DNA from: Tardiphaga robiniae
GTDB taxonomy: Bacteria; Pseudomonadota; Alphaproteobacteria; Rhizobiales; Xanthobacteraceae
Reading direction: 5' to 3'
Length of the DNA stretch: 64,000 nt
NCBI RefSeq assembly: GCF_013359755.1
Contig: NZ_JABMCJ010000069.1
Location: 53,365-117,364 of the forward strand
Part shown: piece after piece, positions 1-9,319 of the stretch
Layout of the letters: each line of letters opens with the position of its first letter
How positions within the stretch are numbered: the first letter of the stretch is position 1
Made by a program: the position numbers and the translations under genes
Notes under the pieces: generated by a model
Databases searched by the model: none
Seen by the model: the letters and a program-made list of their open reading frames with translations, nothing else
Told to the model about the DNA's origin: nothing

Positions 1-290
1 GCATGCCATCGCTTCCGGATGTCCCGACCGCGCGCGAGCTCGGACTGAGTGACGACGAGGATGCAACCTGGGTGGCATTCCTGGTGCCGGCCAAGACGCC
101 GCAGGCAGTCATCGACAAGCTCAACGCCGACGTGAACAAGACGCTTGCAGAAGCAAGTGTTCGCGAACAATTCGACCGCATCGGCTTCGCGGCCGTTGGC
201 GGCTCGGTGACCGACTCCCAGAACTATGTGCGCGGAGAGATCACCAAATGGGGCGATATCATCCGCAAGCTCGAGCTGAAGCAGGAATAG
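1..290 (+). CDS. Bug-family tripartite tricarboxylate transporter receptor, C-terminal part
   Basis: This is the last 95 or so codons of a gene that begins upstream of the window. The protein would be a periplasmic solute receptor of the Bug (TctC-like) family, which delivers carboxylates or related solutes to tripartite tricarboxylate transporters. The fragment contains the family's C-terminal stretch: a PAKTPQAVIDKLN helix, then a VGGS turn and a closing EITKWGDIIRKLEL helix. The complete Bug gene at 62464 ends in the same way (PAKTPKEIIAKLN, TGGS, EIEKWGKVAQFAGIKPE), which supports the assignment. The first ATG in the window is probably internal. No TctA or TctB membrane subunit is visible, so the transporter partner is unknown. 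Confidence 0.85.
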   Translation, partial: MPSLPDVPTARELGLSDDEDATWVAFLVPAKTPQAVIDKLNADVNKTLAEASVREQFDRIGFAAVGGSVTDSQNYVRGEITKWGDIIRKLELKQE

Positions 291-314
291 CGGGCTTAGC
301 GTAGCGCCCGACGC

Positions 315-872
315 CTACGGATCCAGTTCCGTATCCCAGTAGAGATAGTCCAGCCAGCTGCCGTGCAGATAGTTCGGCGGAAACAGCCGGCCGTTGCGAT
401 GCAACTGGTGCACCGTCGGCGCGAACGCCGTCTGGCGCGGGAACATGCGCGCCTGCTGAGTCGTCATATTGCCCTTGCGGAGATTGCAAGGAGAGCAGGC
501 CGCAACAACGTTCTCCCAGGTGGTCTGGCCACCCTTGGAGCGTGGGATGATATGATCGAAGGTCAGATCGTCATGCGAGCCGCAATACTGGCAGGAGAAG
601 CGATCGCGCAGGAAAACGTTGAACCGGGTGAAGGCGGGATGCGTCGTCGGCTTCACGAACGACTTCAGCGACACCACGCTGGGCAGCTGAAATTCGAACG
701 AAGGACTCCGCACCGCGTGATCGTAGTGCTCTACGATATTCACACGGTCGAGAAACACTGCCTTGATCGCGTCTTGCCACGACCACAGCGACAGTGGGTA
801 GTAACTCAGCGGCCGGAAGTCCGCATTGAGGACCAGAACCGGCCAACCGCCTTGCGAGACATGTGCGTTCAA
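315..872 (-). CDS. HNH endonuclease family protein
   Basis: A 185-residue protein with a C-terminal HNH nuclease fold. The zinc ligands form two CxxC pairs (Cys94/Cys97 and Cys126/Cys129). The core has Asp106-His107 in FDHIIPRSKGG and Asn121 in WENVVAACSPCN, the usual metal-binding and catalytic set. The N-terminal 90 residues (WPVLVLNADFRPLSYYPLSLW) are typical of the alphaproteobacterial branch. I chose a TTG start because GGAG lies 6 bases upstream of it and the protein then begins at NAHVSQGG; an in-frame start at 920 would add 16 residues that do not look conserved. Its biological substrate is not known. Nothing nearby suggests restriction or a mobile intron. Confidence 0.85.
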   Translation of the reverse strand: MNAHVSQGGWPVLVLNADFRPLSYYPLSLWSWQDAIKAVFLDRVNIVEHYDHAVRSPSFEFQLPSVVSLKSFVKPTTHPAFTRFNVFLRDRFSCQYCGSHDDLTFDHIIPRSKGGQTTWENVVAACSPCNLRKGNMTTQQARMFPRQTAFAPTVHQLHRNGRLFPPNYLHGSWLDYLYWDTELDP

Positions 873-1093
873 GTAACGCTCCTGACCCCCACATATGGCT
901 GCGAAGCAACCTGTCTCCACATACTACAGGCAGCGTGACAGGGTTGTGAAGGGCATAGGGCAGACCTTATCCCCTCACAAAAGCGCCGCGTTGGGTCGCT
1001 TTTCTGGGAACTGCGGGTGGTCTGTCGCAGCGCCTGCCGCTAAACCCCGTGGCGCGCGCCCGGTTCGCGGCCGCAAATACCGGACGCTGCCCG

Positions 1094-2848
1094 ATGGTCC
1101 CATCCTCCCGCTATCTCGAGGCCCCGCAACGGCTGCGCGCCTTTGTCCGTGCGCATGAAACCAGCCTTGCGATTCTGGCAGCGCTGATCGGCGTGATCGG
1201 CGGTCTCGTGGTGGCCGCCATGAGCGCTGCGGTCAGCGTTCTTCACGCGGTGTTGTTCAATCTGGAATGGGGCCAGCGGCTCTCCAGCCAGTTCTGGATC
1301 GATCCGGTGCGCGCGATTCTGGTTCCCACCTTTGGCGGGCTCCTGCTGGGCGTCGCCTTCCTGTGGCTTTTGCGCTGGCGACCGGCCCGCGAGGTCGACC
1401 CCATCGAGGCCAACGCGCTCCATGGGGGGCGGATGTCGTTCCGCGGCAGCATCATCGTCGCGCTGCAAACCGTGTGGTCCAGCGGTGTCGGGGCCTCGGT
1501 CGGCCTCGAGGCCGGCTATACCCAGCTCGCCAGCGGGCTCGGTGCCTCCATCGGGCGCGCCTTCCACCTGCGCCGCGGCGACCAGCGCGTGATGGTCGGC
1601 TGCGGTGCGGCGGCCGCGATCGCCGGCGCATTCGGTGCGCCGCTGGCCGGCGCGTTCTATGCCTTCGAACTGGTGATCGGCGGCTACACATCGGCGAGTC
1701 TGATGCCGGTCGGCATCGCCGCGGTGATTGGCTATTTCGTAGCCCATGCCTTCGATCCACTGTCGCTTGGCGTCGTTGCCGGCCGGTTCGGCGACGTGCT
1801 CGGTCATGATCTCGCAGTGGCGGCCTTGCTCGGCGTGTTCGCCGCGACCTTCGGCATCGGCATCATGCGTGTCGTCGCCTGGACCGAAGCGCTGCTCACC
1901 AAAATCAAACTGTGGCCGCCGCTGCGTCCGGCGCTGGGCGGGCTGCTGGTCGGGTTGATGGCGCTGCTGACGCCGCAAGTCATGGCATCCGGACATGGCG
2001 CGCTGCATTTCGGCGGCATGACGGCCTATCCGGTCGCATTGGTGGCCTTCGTGATGGCGCTGAAAACGCTCGCCTCGATCGTCTCGCTCGGCACCGGTTT
2101 TCGTGGCGGTCTGTTTTTTGCCACGCTGTTTCTCGGCGCGCTCGGCGGCCATCTGTTCGCGGTCGGCTTCAACGCGACCGGCATCGGCTTCACCATCGAC
2201 CCCGCCGTCTACACCATCATCGGCATGAGCGCGCTGTCGGCCTCGGTGATCGGCGGGCCGCTCACCATGTCGTTCATCGCGCTCGAATCCACCGGCAATC
2301 TCTGGCTCACCACCGCGGTGCTGGTCGCCGTCATCATCTCCACCCAGATGACGCGCGAGCTGTTCGGCTACTCCTTCGCCACGTGGCGCCTGCATCTGCG
2401 CGGCGAGACCATCCGCAGCGCCGCCGACGTGGGCTGGATCCGCGATCTCACCGTCAAGCGTCTACTGCGCCCGGACGTCCCGACCGTCGACTCCACCATG
2501 CCGCTCGACGAATTCCGCGAGAAGTTCCCGCTCGGCTCGAAGACCCAAGTCGTCGCCGTCGATCCCGAAGGCCGCTATGTCGGCCTCGCCATCGTCGCTG
2601 AAGCGCATTCGCCGGATGTGGCAGCGTTCCGGCTCGACAGCCTGCTGCATTGTCGCGACGTCGTCCTGCATCCGGACATGAACATCCGCGACGCCATGGT
2701 GGTATTCGAGGGCGCCGAAGCGGAATCGCTGGCGGTGGTCGAGGCCGAAAGCCACCGCGTGCTCGGCACGCTCTCGGAAGCCCACGCAACACGGCGCTAT
2801 GCCGAAGAGTCCGAGCAGCGCCGCCGCGAAGCCCTCGGCGAGATGTGA
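1094..2848 (+). CDS. ClC-type chloride channel/antiporter family protein
   Basis: A polytopic membrane protein of about 584 residues: roughly ten hydrophobic helices up to about residue 410, then a soluble C-terminal part of about 170 residues that is probably a degenerate CBS pair (the DMNIRDAMVVF segment is CBS-like). The ClC core is recognisable from SSGVGASVGLEAGYTQ, which carries the gating-type glutamate, and from LGTGFRGGLFFATLFLGALGG, the counterpart of the GxFxP loop. The canonical prolines of GSGIP, GKEGP and GxFxP are missing, so ion selectivity cannot be assumed. ATG 1094 is preferred over an in-frame GTG at 1049; neither has a clear ribosome binding site. It converges on the DUF2855 gene. 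Confidence 0.85.
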   Translation: MVPSSRYLEAPQRLRAFVRAHETSLAILAALIGVIGGLVVAAMSAAVSVLHAVLFNLEWGQRLSSQFWIDPVRAILVPTFGGLLLGVAFLWLLRWRPAREVDPIEANALHGGRMSFRGSIIVALQTVWSSGVGASVGLEAGYTQLASGLGASIGRAFHLRRGDQRVMVGCGAAAAIAGAFGAPLAGAFYAFELVIGGYTSASLMPVGIAAVIGYFVAHAFDPLSLGVVAGRFGDVLGHDLAVAALLGVFAATFGIGIMRVVAWTEALLTKIKLWPPLRPALGGLLVGLMALLTPQVMASGHGALHFGGMTAYPVALVAFVMALKTLASIVSLGTGFRGGLFFATLFLGALGGHLFAVGFNATGIGFTIDPAVYTIIGMSALSASVIGGPLTMSFIALESTGNLWLTTAVLVAVIISTQMTRELFGYSFATWRLHLRGETIRSAADVGWIRDLTVKRLLRPDVPTVDSTMPLDEFREKFPLGSKTQVVAVDPEGRYVGLAIVAEAHSPDVAAFRLDSLLHCRDVVLHPDMNIRDAMVVFEGAEAESLAVVEAESHRVLGTLSEAHATRRYAEESEQRRREALGEM

Positions 2849-2858
2849 TGGTCCGCCG

Positions 2859-3953
2859 TTAGCCGTCCGCGAGCGACAGCATGTGCCCCTGATCGGGCGG
2901 CACCCGGCCGGCCAGTGTATCGCGATAGATATTCTCGACGGCGACAGGGCCACGGTTCTCGGCAACCGTGAGCGACTGTTCCAGCAGCGGCAAGAAGCCC
3001 GACCACGCCGCGTTGAAGCGGGTATCGATGCCGCCCGGTCCCCATTCTTTGGCGCGTTTGCGGATTTGGTCCGGCGCGAAGAACCATGAGGGCTTGGCGC
3101 CGGGAAGCTCTTCATCCACCGCTGCATCCTGATGGGTGAGCCCGACGCGCCCGCTATAAACGAGTTTGTCCTTGAGGTGCCGATGCAGCCGGCCGCGCAG
3201 GTCGGCATTCCCGGCCATATCGACGAAGGCCACCGGCTGATCGGCGGGCAGCGTATCGATATGATCGTAGAGCACGACATCGTCGTAGCAGCCGAGCGAC
3301 CGCACGAAATCGGCGTTGCCCGTTGATGTGAGTCCGATCACACGAACCGGCTTGCGCTTGCTGTGCAGCAGATGCGCAAGACCGAAGGCTGTCTTGCTGG
3401 AGGCACTGGAGAGAATGACAGTGCGTGCACCGAAGAATTCCTCCTCGGCGAGAAAATCATCGACCAGGAACGAGAGCATGAAGAGCGGCCGCAGCAGCGC
3501 CTGATAGTCGCCATTGCGCCCGGCAAAGGCCGGGTCATCCGTCACCCGCGCATAGGCATTGTAGACCGGGGCCACGCCCTGCCGATGCGCCGCGCCGTCG
3601 CGCAGGCCGCGCTTGCTGACATCCGCGGCCTCGATCACCAGATGCGAGGCCATCGGGAAATAGCCGAACAGCCGCTCGCCTTCGGCGATCTGCGGGTGCA
3701 TCGACGCGATCACCCTGCCAAAACCCCAGACCGGAATATTGCCGAAACCATCAGGCGCCTTGAACAACTGCCAGTATTTCATGACGTCGCCCAGCATCGC
3801 ATAAGTGACGTTGTTCGCGGTGAAAGCGAAGCGTTCGACCTCGACCGGAAGGCAATCATCGGACAGCTCGTCCAGTCGCGGCAGCGACATCTGCACCAGC
3901 GCGGTGTTCTGAAAATTATTCTTGGCTATGTTGAATTGCGTATACGCGTTCAT
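2859..3953 (-). CDS. DUF2855 family protein
   Basis: A 364-residue soluble protein that I recognise as DUF2855. The family looks like a distant medium-chain dehydrogenase/reductase: an N-terminal half with FTANNVTYAMLGDVMKYW and VWGFGRVIAS, then a nucleotide-binding-like half (TVILSSASSKTAFGLAHLL, followed by VRVIGLTSTGNADFVRSLG). No catalytic zinc ligands are evident. The enzymatic reaction is unknown. The gene stands alone and converges on the ClC gene, with 10 bases between stop codons. The 105 bases upstream separate it from the broken SDR gene, which points the same way; co-transcription is possible but not shown. Confidence 0.85.
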   Translation of the reverse strand: MNAYTQFNIAKNNFQNTALVQMSLPRLDELSDDCLPVEVERFAFTANNVTYAMLGDVMKYWQLFKAPDGFGNIPVWGFGRVIASMHPQIAEGERLFGYFPMASHLVIEAADVSKRGLRDGAAHRQGVAPVYNAYARVTDDPAFAGRNGDYQALLRPLFMLSFLVDDFLAEEEFFGARTVILSSASSKTAFGLAHLLHSKRKPVRVIGLTSTGNADFVRSLGCYDDVVLYDHIDTLPADQPVAFVDMAGNADLRGRLHRHLKDKLVYSGRVGLTHQDAAVDEELPGAKPSWFFAPDQIRKRAKEWGPGGIDTRFNAAWSGFLPLLEQSLTVAENRGPVAVENIYRDTLAGRVPPDQGHMLSLADG

Positions 3954-4058
3954 GATCGAACTCCGCTGCGTTTCCCTGCAGCGATCATTCCTTTCACCAA
4001 TGTCTGTTTTGCGACAGCGGAGTTGTTTAAAACAACGTCCGTTTCAAACGCTGTTCGA

Positions 4059-4850
<792 letters not shown>

Positions 4851-4924
4851 CGTCCAGTTCCTCGTTTTCACATCCGCACAGCGCGGCGCATTGTCTGCGA
4901 GGGAAATGCGGATATGTTTGCCGA

Positions 4925-5344
4925 ATGACAAGAACGCACGAGAAAGTGGGGGACTTACCTCCAGGTAAGGAACCGTGGACTGCAACGACCGCATCGGACG
5001 GGATCGAGCAGTCGCTGAAGATGATCGGCGGACGCTGGAAGCTGGAAATCCTGTTTCGTCTGTTCGGGGGCCGAATTTTGCGCTTCTCTGAACTCGAACG
5101 CGCAATCCCTGCGGCCTCGCAGAAGATGCTCGCGCAGCAATTGCGGCAGCTCGAGGCCGACGGCATTGTTCGACGCGTCGTGCATGCGCAGGTGCCTCCG
5201 AAGGTTGAATATGCGCTAACGGATTGGGGCGAGTCTCTTTGCCCTTCGCTCGACGCACTGCTCACATGGTTCGCATGGAAGCCAGCGTCCGACGCCGCAG
5301 TATCTGCCATGGGGACATCCACCTCGCCTCCTGCCGAGGAATAG
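4925..5344 (+). CDS. HxlR family winged-helix transcriptional regulator
   Basis: A 139-residue MarR-like winged-helix regulator of the HxlR type. The diagnostic core begins at the [14 protein letters not shown] helix, followed by [15 protein letters not shown], the recognition helix [18 protein letters not shown], and the wing [15 protein letters not shown]. HxlR proteins often sense reactive electrophiles or quinones and control a divergent oxidoreductase. Here the divergent gene is the broken SDR, with 74 bases between the two starts, so this short gap should hold both promoters and any operator. The ATG gives the usual family length with a roughly 30-residue N-terminal extension. No cysteine stands out as a redox sensor. 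Confidence 0.9.
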   Translation: MTRTHEKVGDLPPGKEPWTATTASDGIEQSLKMIGGRWKLEILFRLFGGRILRFSELERAIPAASQKMLAQQLRQLEADGIVRRVVHAQVPPKVEYALTDWGESLCPSLDALLTWFAWKPASDAAVSAMGTSTSPPAEE

Positions 5345-5382
5345 CCTGGCCCGCGCAGTCGATGCTGCGGCCCGCGACGTGT

Positions 5383-6039
5383 TCACTTCGCCGGTTTGCC
5401 GATCACGCCTTCGCGCTTCTTGATGGCGTGATAGTAAGCCCACCACAGATGCGCCGCGGCGCCGCGCAGCGGACGCCATGGTTCTGCCAGCGGCGCCATC
5501 TGTTTCACGGTCGGACGCTCCTTGAGACCGAGCCCGACCTTGATGGATTCCTGAATGGCGACATCGCCCGCCGGCCATGCGTCGCCATGGCCGAGACAAA
5601 ACAGCAGATAGACGTCGGCCGTCCATGGTCCGATGCCGTGCAATGCGACCAGCGTGTTATGCGCAGCGTCGGCGTCTTCCTCGGCGAGCACATCGAGATT
5701 CAACCGCTCCTCGACGAGTTCGCGCGCCAGCGCCTTCAATGTCTTGATCTTCGCCGCCGACAGGCCAAGCCGGCCCAGGCGATCGGTACGCGCCTTGCGG
5801 ATGGCGTGATGATCGAATGGCGAGAAGGCGCCGGAGACGCGTCCCCAGATCGCCGAAGCCGATGCCACCGAGACCTGCTGCCCGCAGACGATCTGCGCAA
5901 GCCCTTCGAAGCCCGGCGCACGTTGCCGCAGCGCCGGCATCCCGGCCATGGCCAGGATCGGTTTCAGCCGCGGGTCGAGCTTCACCAGCTCCATAACGGC
6001 GGCGTCGAGCACGGATTGATCGGTAAGATGAACGGTCAT
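5383..6039 (-). CDS. DNA-3-methyladenine glycosylase II family protein (AlkA-like)
   Basis: A 218-residue base-excision repair glycosylase of the HhH-GPD superfamily. The helix-hairpin-helix is LHGIGPWTADVYLLF (from about residue 133) and the catalytic aspartate is Asp159 in DAWPAGDVA. It lacks the N-terminal domain of E. coli AlkA and the iron-sulfur cluster of Nth/MutY, so it is a compact AlkA/MAG-type enzyme likely to remove alkylated purines. I prefer ATG 6039 over an upstream TTG at 6048, because a GGGG stretch lies 4 bases upstream of the ATG. The gene converges on the HxlR gene and appears monocistronic. Confidence 0.88.
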   Translation of the reverse strand: MTVHLTDQSVLDAAVMELVKLDPRLKPILAMAGMPALRQRAPGFEGLAQIVCGQQVSVASASAIWGRVSGAFSPFDHHAIRKARTDRLGRLGLSAAKIKTLKALARELVEERLNLDVLAEEDADAAHNTLVALHGIGPWTADVYLLFCLGHGDAWPAGDVAIQESIKVGLGLKERPTVKQMAPLAEPWRPLRGAAAHLWWAYYHAIKKREGVIGKPAK

Positions 6040-6173
6040 GATCCCCAAGGATCACCACGGCGTGACCGCAAGATCAATGCTGCCAATGAATGCGCTGCGG
6101 CAATAGCGCACCATGCAACCGGGAACCAAAGCCCCGGACGTCGCGTTGTTTGGGTTCAATGGAGGCTACCGCT

Positions 6174-6389
6174 ATGCGGACGTTTTTTGGAATGATCCTG
6201 GGTGCACTGATCCTGGGCATCGGCGTTTACATCTACGATTCGATGTCGAGCTCGTCAGTGGCGAACGGCCAGACGGCGCAGGAGCGCCGGACGATCGTCA
6301 ACTGGGATGTTGCTGCCAATGAGTGGGAAGCACTGAAGACGCGCACCAAGCAGGATTGGGCCAAGCTCACCTCGCAGGTGAAATCGTAA
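6174..6389 (+). CDS. Small single-pass membrane protein, unknown function
   Basis: A 71-residue protein: MRTFFGMILGALILGIGVYIYDSM forms one N-terminal hydrophobic helix with the look of a signal anchor, followed by a polar tail (ERRTIVNWDVAANEWEALKTRTKQDWAKL) likely to be helical and outside the cytoplasm. The start is fixed by GGAGG about 9 bases upstream of this ATG; a longer reading frame from 6090 has no such site. I do not recognise a named family. A good intrinsic terminator follows at 6429-6458, so it is probably a single-gene transcript. Confidence 0.7.
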   Translation: MRTFFGMILGALILGIGVYIYDSMSSSSVANGQTAQERRTIVNWDVAANEWEALKTRTKQDWAKLTSQVKS

Positions 6390-6428
6390 GCACATCAGCA
6401 ACGAGAAGACTGGTTACGCCGATCAAAG

Positions 6429-6458
6429 ATGCCCTCGCCGATGAGCGGGGGCATTTTT
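6429..6458 (+). terminator. Intrinsic terminator after the small membrane protein gene
   Basis: The stem ATGCCC/GGGCAT, with a G-rich loop, is followed directly by TTTTT on the plus strand. It lies between the small membrane protein gene and the end of the convergent DsbA-like gene. Confidence 0.7.
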
Positions 6459-6479
6459 CTGTCTTGAACGTGCCGACTT

Positions 6480-7157
6480 TTACTTCTTCGCAGCCGCGGC
6501 CTTACGCGCATCGGCGATCGCGAGAACGAATTGTTCTTTGGTGATCGGCCCGGGAATGCGGAACTTGCCGACGATAAAGGATGGCGTGCCGTTAAAGCCG
6601 AAAGCCGTCGCCTGCTCATCGATCTGCTTCAGCTTGGCAACGATCGCATCCTGATTTTTCTGCAGATCGGCGACGGCGCGATCGACATCGATACCGGCCT
6701 TGGCGAGCCGGTCACGCGCGATCGCTTCCGTCAGTTTGGTATCGAGGCTGATCAGGGCGTCTTGCGCCTCGATGAACTTGTTCTGGTATCTGGCAGCGAG
6801 CACGAGACGGGCCGCATAGACGGACACCGGCCCGAGGATCGGCCAGTCCTTCGACACCAGGCGAACCTTGCCGTCTTCCTTCACCAGGGCGTGCAGGTCG
6901 GGGGCGATCTTGCGGCAATAGGGGCATTGGTAGTCGAAATATTCGACGATGGTGATGTCGCCCTTCGGGTTACCGGCGGCCGGGATGTCCGGATCGCGGA
7001 GTACCGCGGCTTCGTTAAGGACGTCTTCGTCCTTGGCGGCACCAGATGCCGCGAGGACCTTGCCGGACGCGCCGAGCAGCATGGCGCCACCGAAAAGCCC
7101 GAGCGCAGCGCGGCGCGTCGTGGCGGTCTTCGAGGTCTCGCGGATTGCGGCGGTCAT
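6480..7157 (-). CDS. DsbA family thiol-disulfide oxidoreductase
   Basis: A 225-residue exported thioredoxin-fold protein. The N-terminus has a twin-arginine-like signal (TTRRAALGLFGGAMLLGA). The active site is Cys78-Pro-Tyr-Cys81 in EYFDYQCPYCRK, a helical insert follows, and the cis-proline loop is NGTPSFIVG. It belongs to the DsbA/BdbD-like branch that oxidises or isomerises disulfides in the periplasm. GGAG lies 7 bases before the ATG. It is downstream of a TauE/SafE permease gene on the same strand with a 33-base gap, so the two may share a transcript. A possible redox partner, DsbB, is encoded at 13981, far from this gene. Confidence 0.92.
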   Translation of the reverse strand: MTAAIRETSKTATTRRAALGLFGGAMLLGASGKVLAASGAAKDEDVLNEAAVLRDPDIPAAGNPKGDITIVEYFDYQCPYCRKIAPDLHALVKEDGKVRLVSKDWPILGPVSVYAARLVLAARYQNKFIEAQDALISLDTKLTEAIARDRLAKAGIDVDRAVADLQKNQDAIVAKLKQIDEQATAFGFNGTPSFIVGKFRIPGPITKEQFVLAIADARKAAAAKK

Positions 7158-7190
7158 GATGTTCTCCGAAGACGCATCATGCGCCAGCGC

Positions 7191-7970
7191 TCAGGTGATG
7201 TAGATGTTGCGGGCCAACATATAGAGCGCCACGACGATAATGATAGACGCAAAAACGGTATTCAACGCGCCCCGCCGCAGCGACAGATGCCGCGCCAGGC
7301 TGGTTCCCAACAGTCCGCCGAGCAGACCACCCAGAATGAACACCAGCGCAAGTTTCCAGGAGATCAGCCCGGACCAGGCATAGCTCGATGCCGTGGTGAG
7401 ACCGAATGCGGTGACCGCCACCAGCGATGACGAGATCGCACTCATGATCGACATGCCCGTGGCCGCCATCAGCGCCGGCACGATCAGAAAGCCGCCACCG
7501 ATTCCGAAGAAGCCGGACAGCGCGCCGGTGACAAGACCCAGCGCAAGCAGCGAAGGCGTGTTCGACATGCTGATCTCGACGCGGTGCTCGCCGACTTGGG
7601 CGCGCGTCTTCAGCATCAGCACGGCGATCACCAGCATCAGGACCGCGAACAGCGCCAGCAAATTCTGCCCGTCCACCTGCTTGCCGAGAATCGAGCCTCC
7701 GAGCGCACCGGCGATTCCTGCAGCAGCAAACACCAGCGCGCAGGACCAGTGCACATTGCCCCCACGCGCATGATTGCCGAGATTGACCGCCGCATTGGCG
7801 GCGACCGCAATGGCGCTGGTGCCGATCGCGACATGGGGCTCGGGAACGCCGACAACATAGACCATCAGCGGCACAGCGAGGATCGAGCCGCCGCCACCGA
7901 CCAGGCCGAGCGAGAAGCCGACCAGTGCGCCCGAAGCCAGGCCGAGCGCCCCCTGCATCACAGTCATCAT
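7191..7970 (-). CDS. TauE/SafE family sulfite/anion exporter-like permease
   Basis: A 259-residue inner-membrane protein with about eight hydrophobic helices in two homologous halves. Each half carries the family's glycine-rich motif: GFSLGLVGGGGSILAVPLM in the first and GALSGFFGIGGGFLIVPAL in the second. Family members move sulfite, sulfonates or other sulfur anions; substrate cannot be told from sequence. The DsbA-like gene follows 33 bases downstream, so a link to export or detoxification of oxidised sulfur species is conceivable, but this is inference from position only. Confidence 0.9.
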   Translation of the reverse strand: MMTVMQGALGLASGALVGFSLGLVGGGGSILAVPLMVYVVGVPEPHVAIGTSAIAVAANAAVNLGNHARGGNVHWSCALVFAAAGIAGALGGSILGKQVDGQNLLALFAVLMLVIAVLMLKTRAQVGEHRVEISMSNTPSLLALGLVTGALSGFFGIGGGFLIVPALMAATGMSIMSAISSSLVAVTAFGLTTASSYAWSGLISWKLALVFILGGLLGGLLGTSLARHLSLRRGALNTVFASIIIVVALYMLARNIYIT

Positions 7971-7997
7971 GAACGGCTGATTCTCATCTTCTCATCT

Positions 7998-8046
7998 GAG
8001 CATGATCTTTCGAAAAAATCAGTGTCCACTTGTTCGGATCATGCGC
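7998..8046 (+). repeat. Interspersed palindromic repeat, copy 1
   Basis: A 49-base near-palindrome starting GAGCATGATCTTTCG and ending CGGATCATGCGC. A second, better conserved copy is at 22414-22461 (GAGCGTGATCTTTCGG to CCGGATCATGCTC). Both sit between genes. I recognise this as a sequence type scattered through intergenic DNA of Bradyrhizobium and its relatives; the recognition is from memory, but the match between the two copies is visible here. Confidence 0.75.
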
Positions 8047-8135
8047 GCAACGGCGTGACCATAATGACCTTTCCGGCCCGGCTCCATGCAGCCGGCATCA
8101 CAAATCCGCCTGCCGGGAAAACGCTGTCGTGAGCA

Positions 8136-8858
8136 TCAGCGCACCAGCAGGGTGACGGCAAGCGGAACCAACAGGGAGGTCACCAGCGCATTCAGGCTCA
8201 TGGCGATGCCAGCAAAGACGCCGGCCACGGCATCCACCTGAAAGGCCCGTGCGGTGCCGATCCCATGCGACGCCAATCCGACGGCAAAGCCACGGGCGCG
8301 ATAGTCGCTGATGCCCATGCGGTTCATCATCGGCGTGACGATGATCGCCCCCATGATGCCGGTCAGCACCACGGCCACCGCGGTCAGCGATGCGTCAGCG
8401 CCGAGCGACTCGCTGATGCCCATGGCGACGCCGGCGGTGACCGATTTCGGCGCCAGCGACAGCACCACATTTTGCGGCAGGCCGAAGGCCTTTGCCAGCA
8501 ACACCACCGAGACGATTGCCGTGGCACAGCCGACCACCAGCGCAGCGAGCATCGGCACGATCGCTGCCGCCACGACCTTGCGATTCTCATAGAGTGGCAC
8601 CGCGAGCGCCACGGTCGCCGGACCGAGCAGGAAGTGCACGAATTGCGCACCGCTGAAATAGGTCGTGTAGGACGTCCCGGTCATCAGCAGGAACACGGCG
8701 ATGATCCACATCGAGTGGAACACCGGATTGGCGAACGGATGCCGGCCGGTCGCCAGCGACAGCGCATCCGCCGTCGCATAGACCAGCAGCGTCACGGTCA
8801 GCCAGAGCAGAGGCTGCTGCGAGAGATAGACCCAGAGTGAGAACGGATTGGCGGTCAT
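8136..8858 (-). CDS. lrgB: LrgB family protein (CidB/LrgB-like)
   Basis: A 240-residue inner-membrane protein with six to eight hydrophobic segments. The LrgB signature is the SLAPKSVTAGVAMGISESLG stretch, followed by GFAVGLASHGIGTARAFQ. Together with LrgA/CidA it forms a membrane system linked in Gram-positive bacteria to murein hydrolase control and pyruvate or glycolate transport, and in plants to plastidic glycolate/glycerate exchange. The ATG overlaps the TGA of the upstream lrgA by one base, so translation is almost certainly coupled; a GTG one codon earlier is possible. Confidence 0.93.
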   Translation of the reverse strand: MTANPFSLWVYLSQQPLLWLTVTLLVYATADALSLATGRHPFANPVFHSMWIIAVFLLMTGTSYTTYFSGAQFVHFLLGPATVALAVPLYENRKVVAAAIVPMLAALVVGCATAIVSVVLLAKAFGLPQNVVLSLAPKSVTAGVAMGISESLGADASLTAVAVVLTGIMGAIIVTPMMNRMGISDYRARGFAVGLASHGIGTARAFQVDAVAGVFAGIAMSLNALVTSLLVPLAVTLLVR

Positions 8859-9241
8859 CACGCGCTCCGCCCGCGTGTCATGACCCGGCTGATGATGAGG
8901 AACGTCGCCACCGTCACCAGCAACGTGATCACGACCGAGATCGCCAGAACACCGACGATGGCCGTGCCATGTTCGGCCAGCAGATCGAGCTTCTGCACCA
9001 CGCCGACACCGGCGGGAATGAACATCAGCGACAGATGCGCGAGCAGGCCCTTCGCGGCATTCTCCACGCCGCCGCCCTGCAGCGGCCCCTGCGCAAATAG
9101 CGCGGCACGATCACGCAGCAACAGCAGAACGAGCAGCAACAGCATGCCGAGCACCGGGCCGGGCACCGGCCATGCAAAAGCGCGCACAGCGATCTCGCCA
9201 GCGAGCTGGCACAGCAGGATCAGGGATAGACTGGCAATCAT
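8858..9241 (-). CDS. lrgA: CidA/LrgA family holin-like protein
   Basis: A 127-residue membrane protein with four hydrophobic helices. The family region VPGPVLGMLLLLVLLLLRD is followed by LLAHLSLMFIPAGVGVVQ, the typical LrgA motif. It is the small partner of LrgB, encoded immediately downstream with a one-base overlap. The start has GGAG 5 bases upstream. Proposed roles of the pair are transport of small organic acids or modulation of cell-wall turnover. No LytSR-type regulator is adjacent. Confidence 0.92.
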   Translation of the reverse strand: MIASLSLILLCQLAGEIAVRAFAWPVPGPVLGMLLLLVLLLLRDRAALFAQGPLQGGGVENAAKGLLAHLSLMFIPAGVGVVQKLDLLAEHGTAIVGVLAISVVITLLVTVATFLIISRVMTRGRSA

Positions 9242-9319
9242 GGGGACTCCGCGGGTGACGGATCGTTATCGCCCGCGAAGCAAGTGATGTCGATCAACCC
9301 CAGCGCGCGGCTGATCCGA

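Noticed and set aside
1040..2395. Long minus-strand open frame (451 codons) opposite the ClC gene
   Set aside because: Its translation is dominated by Arg, His, Asp, Glu and Gln with no hydrophobic core, the pattern produced by reading the antisense of a GC-rich membrane protein gene.
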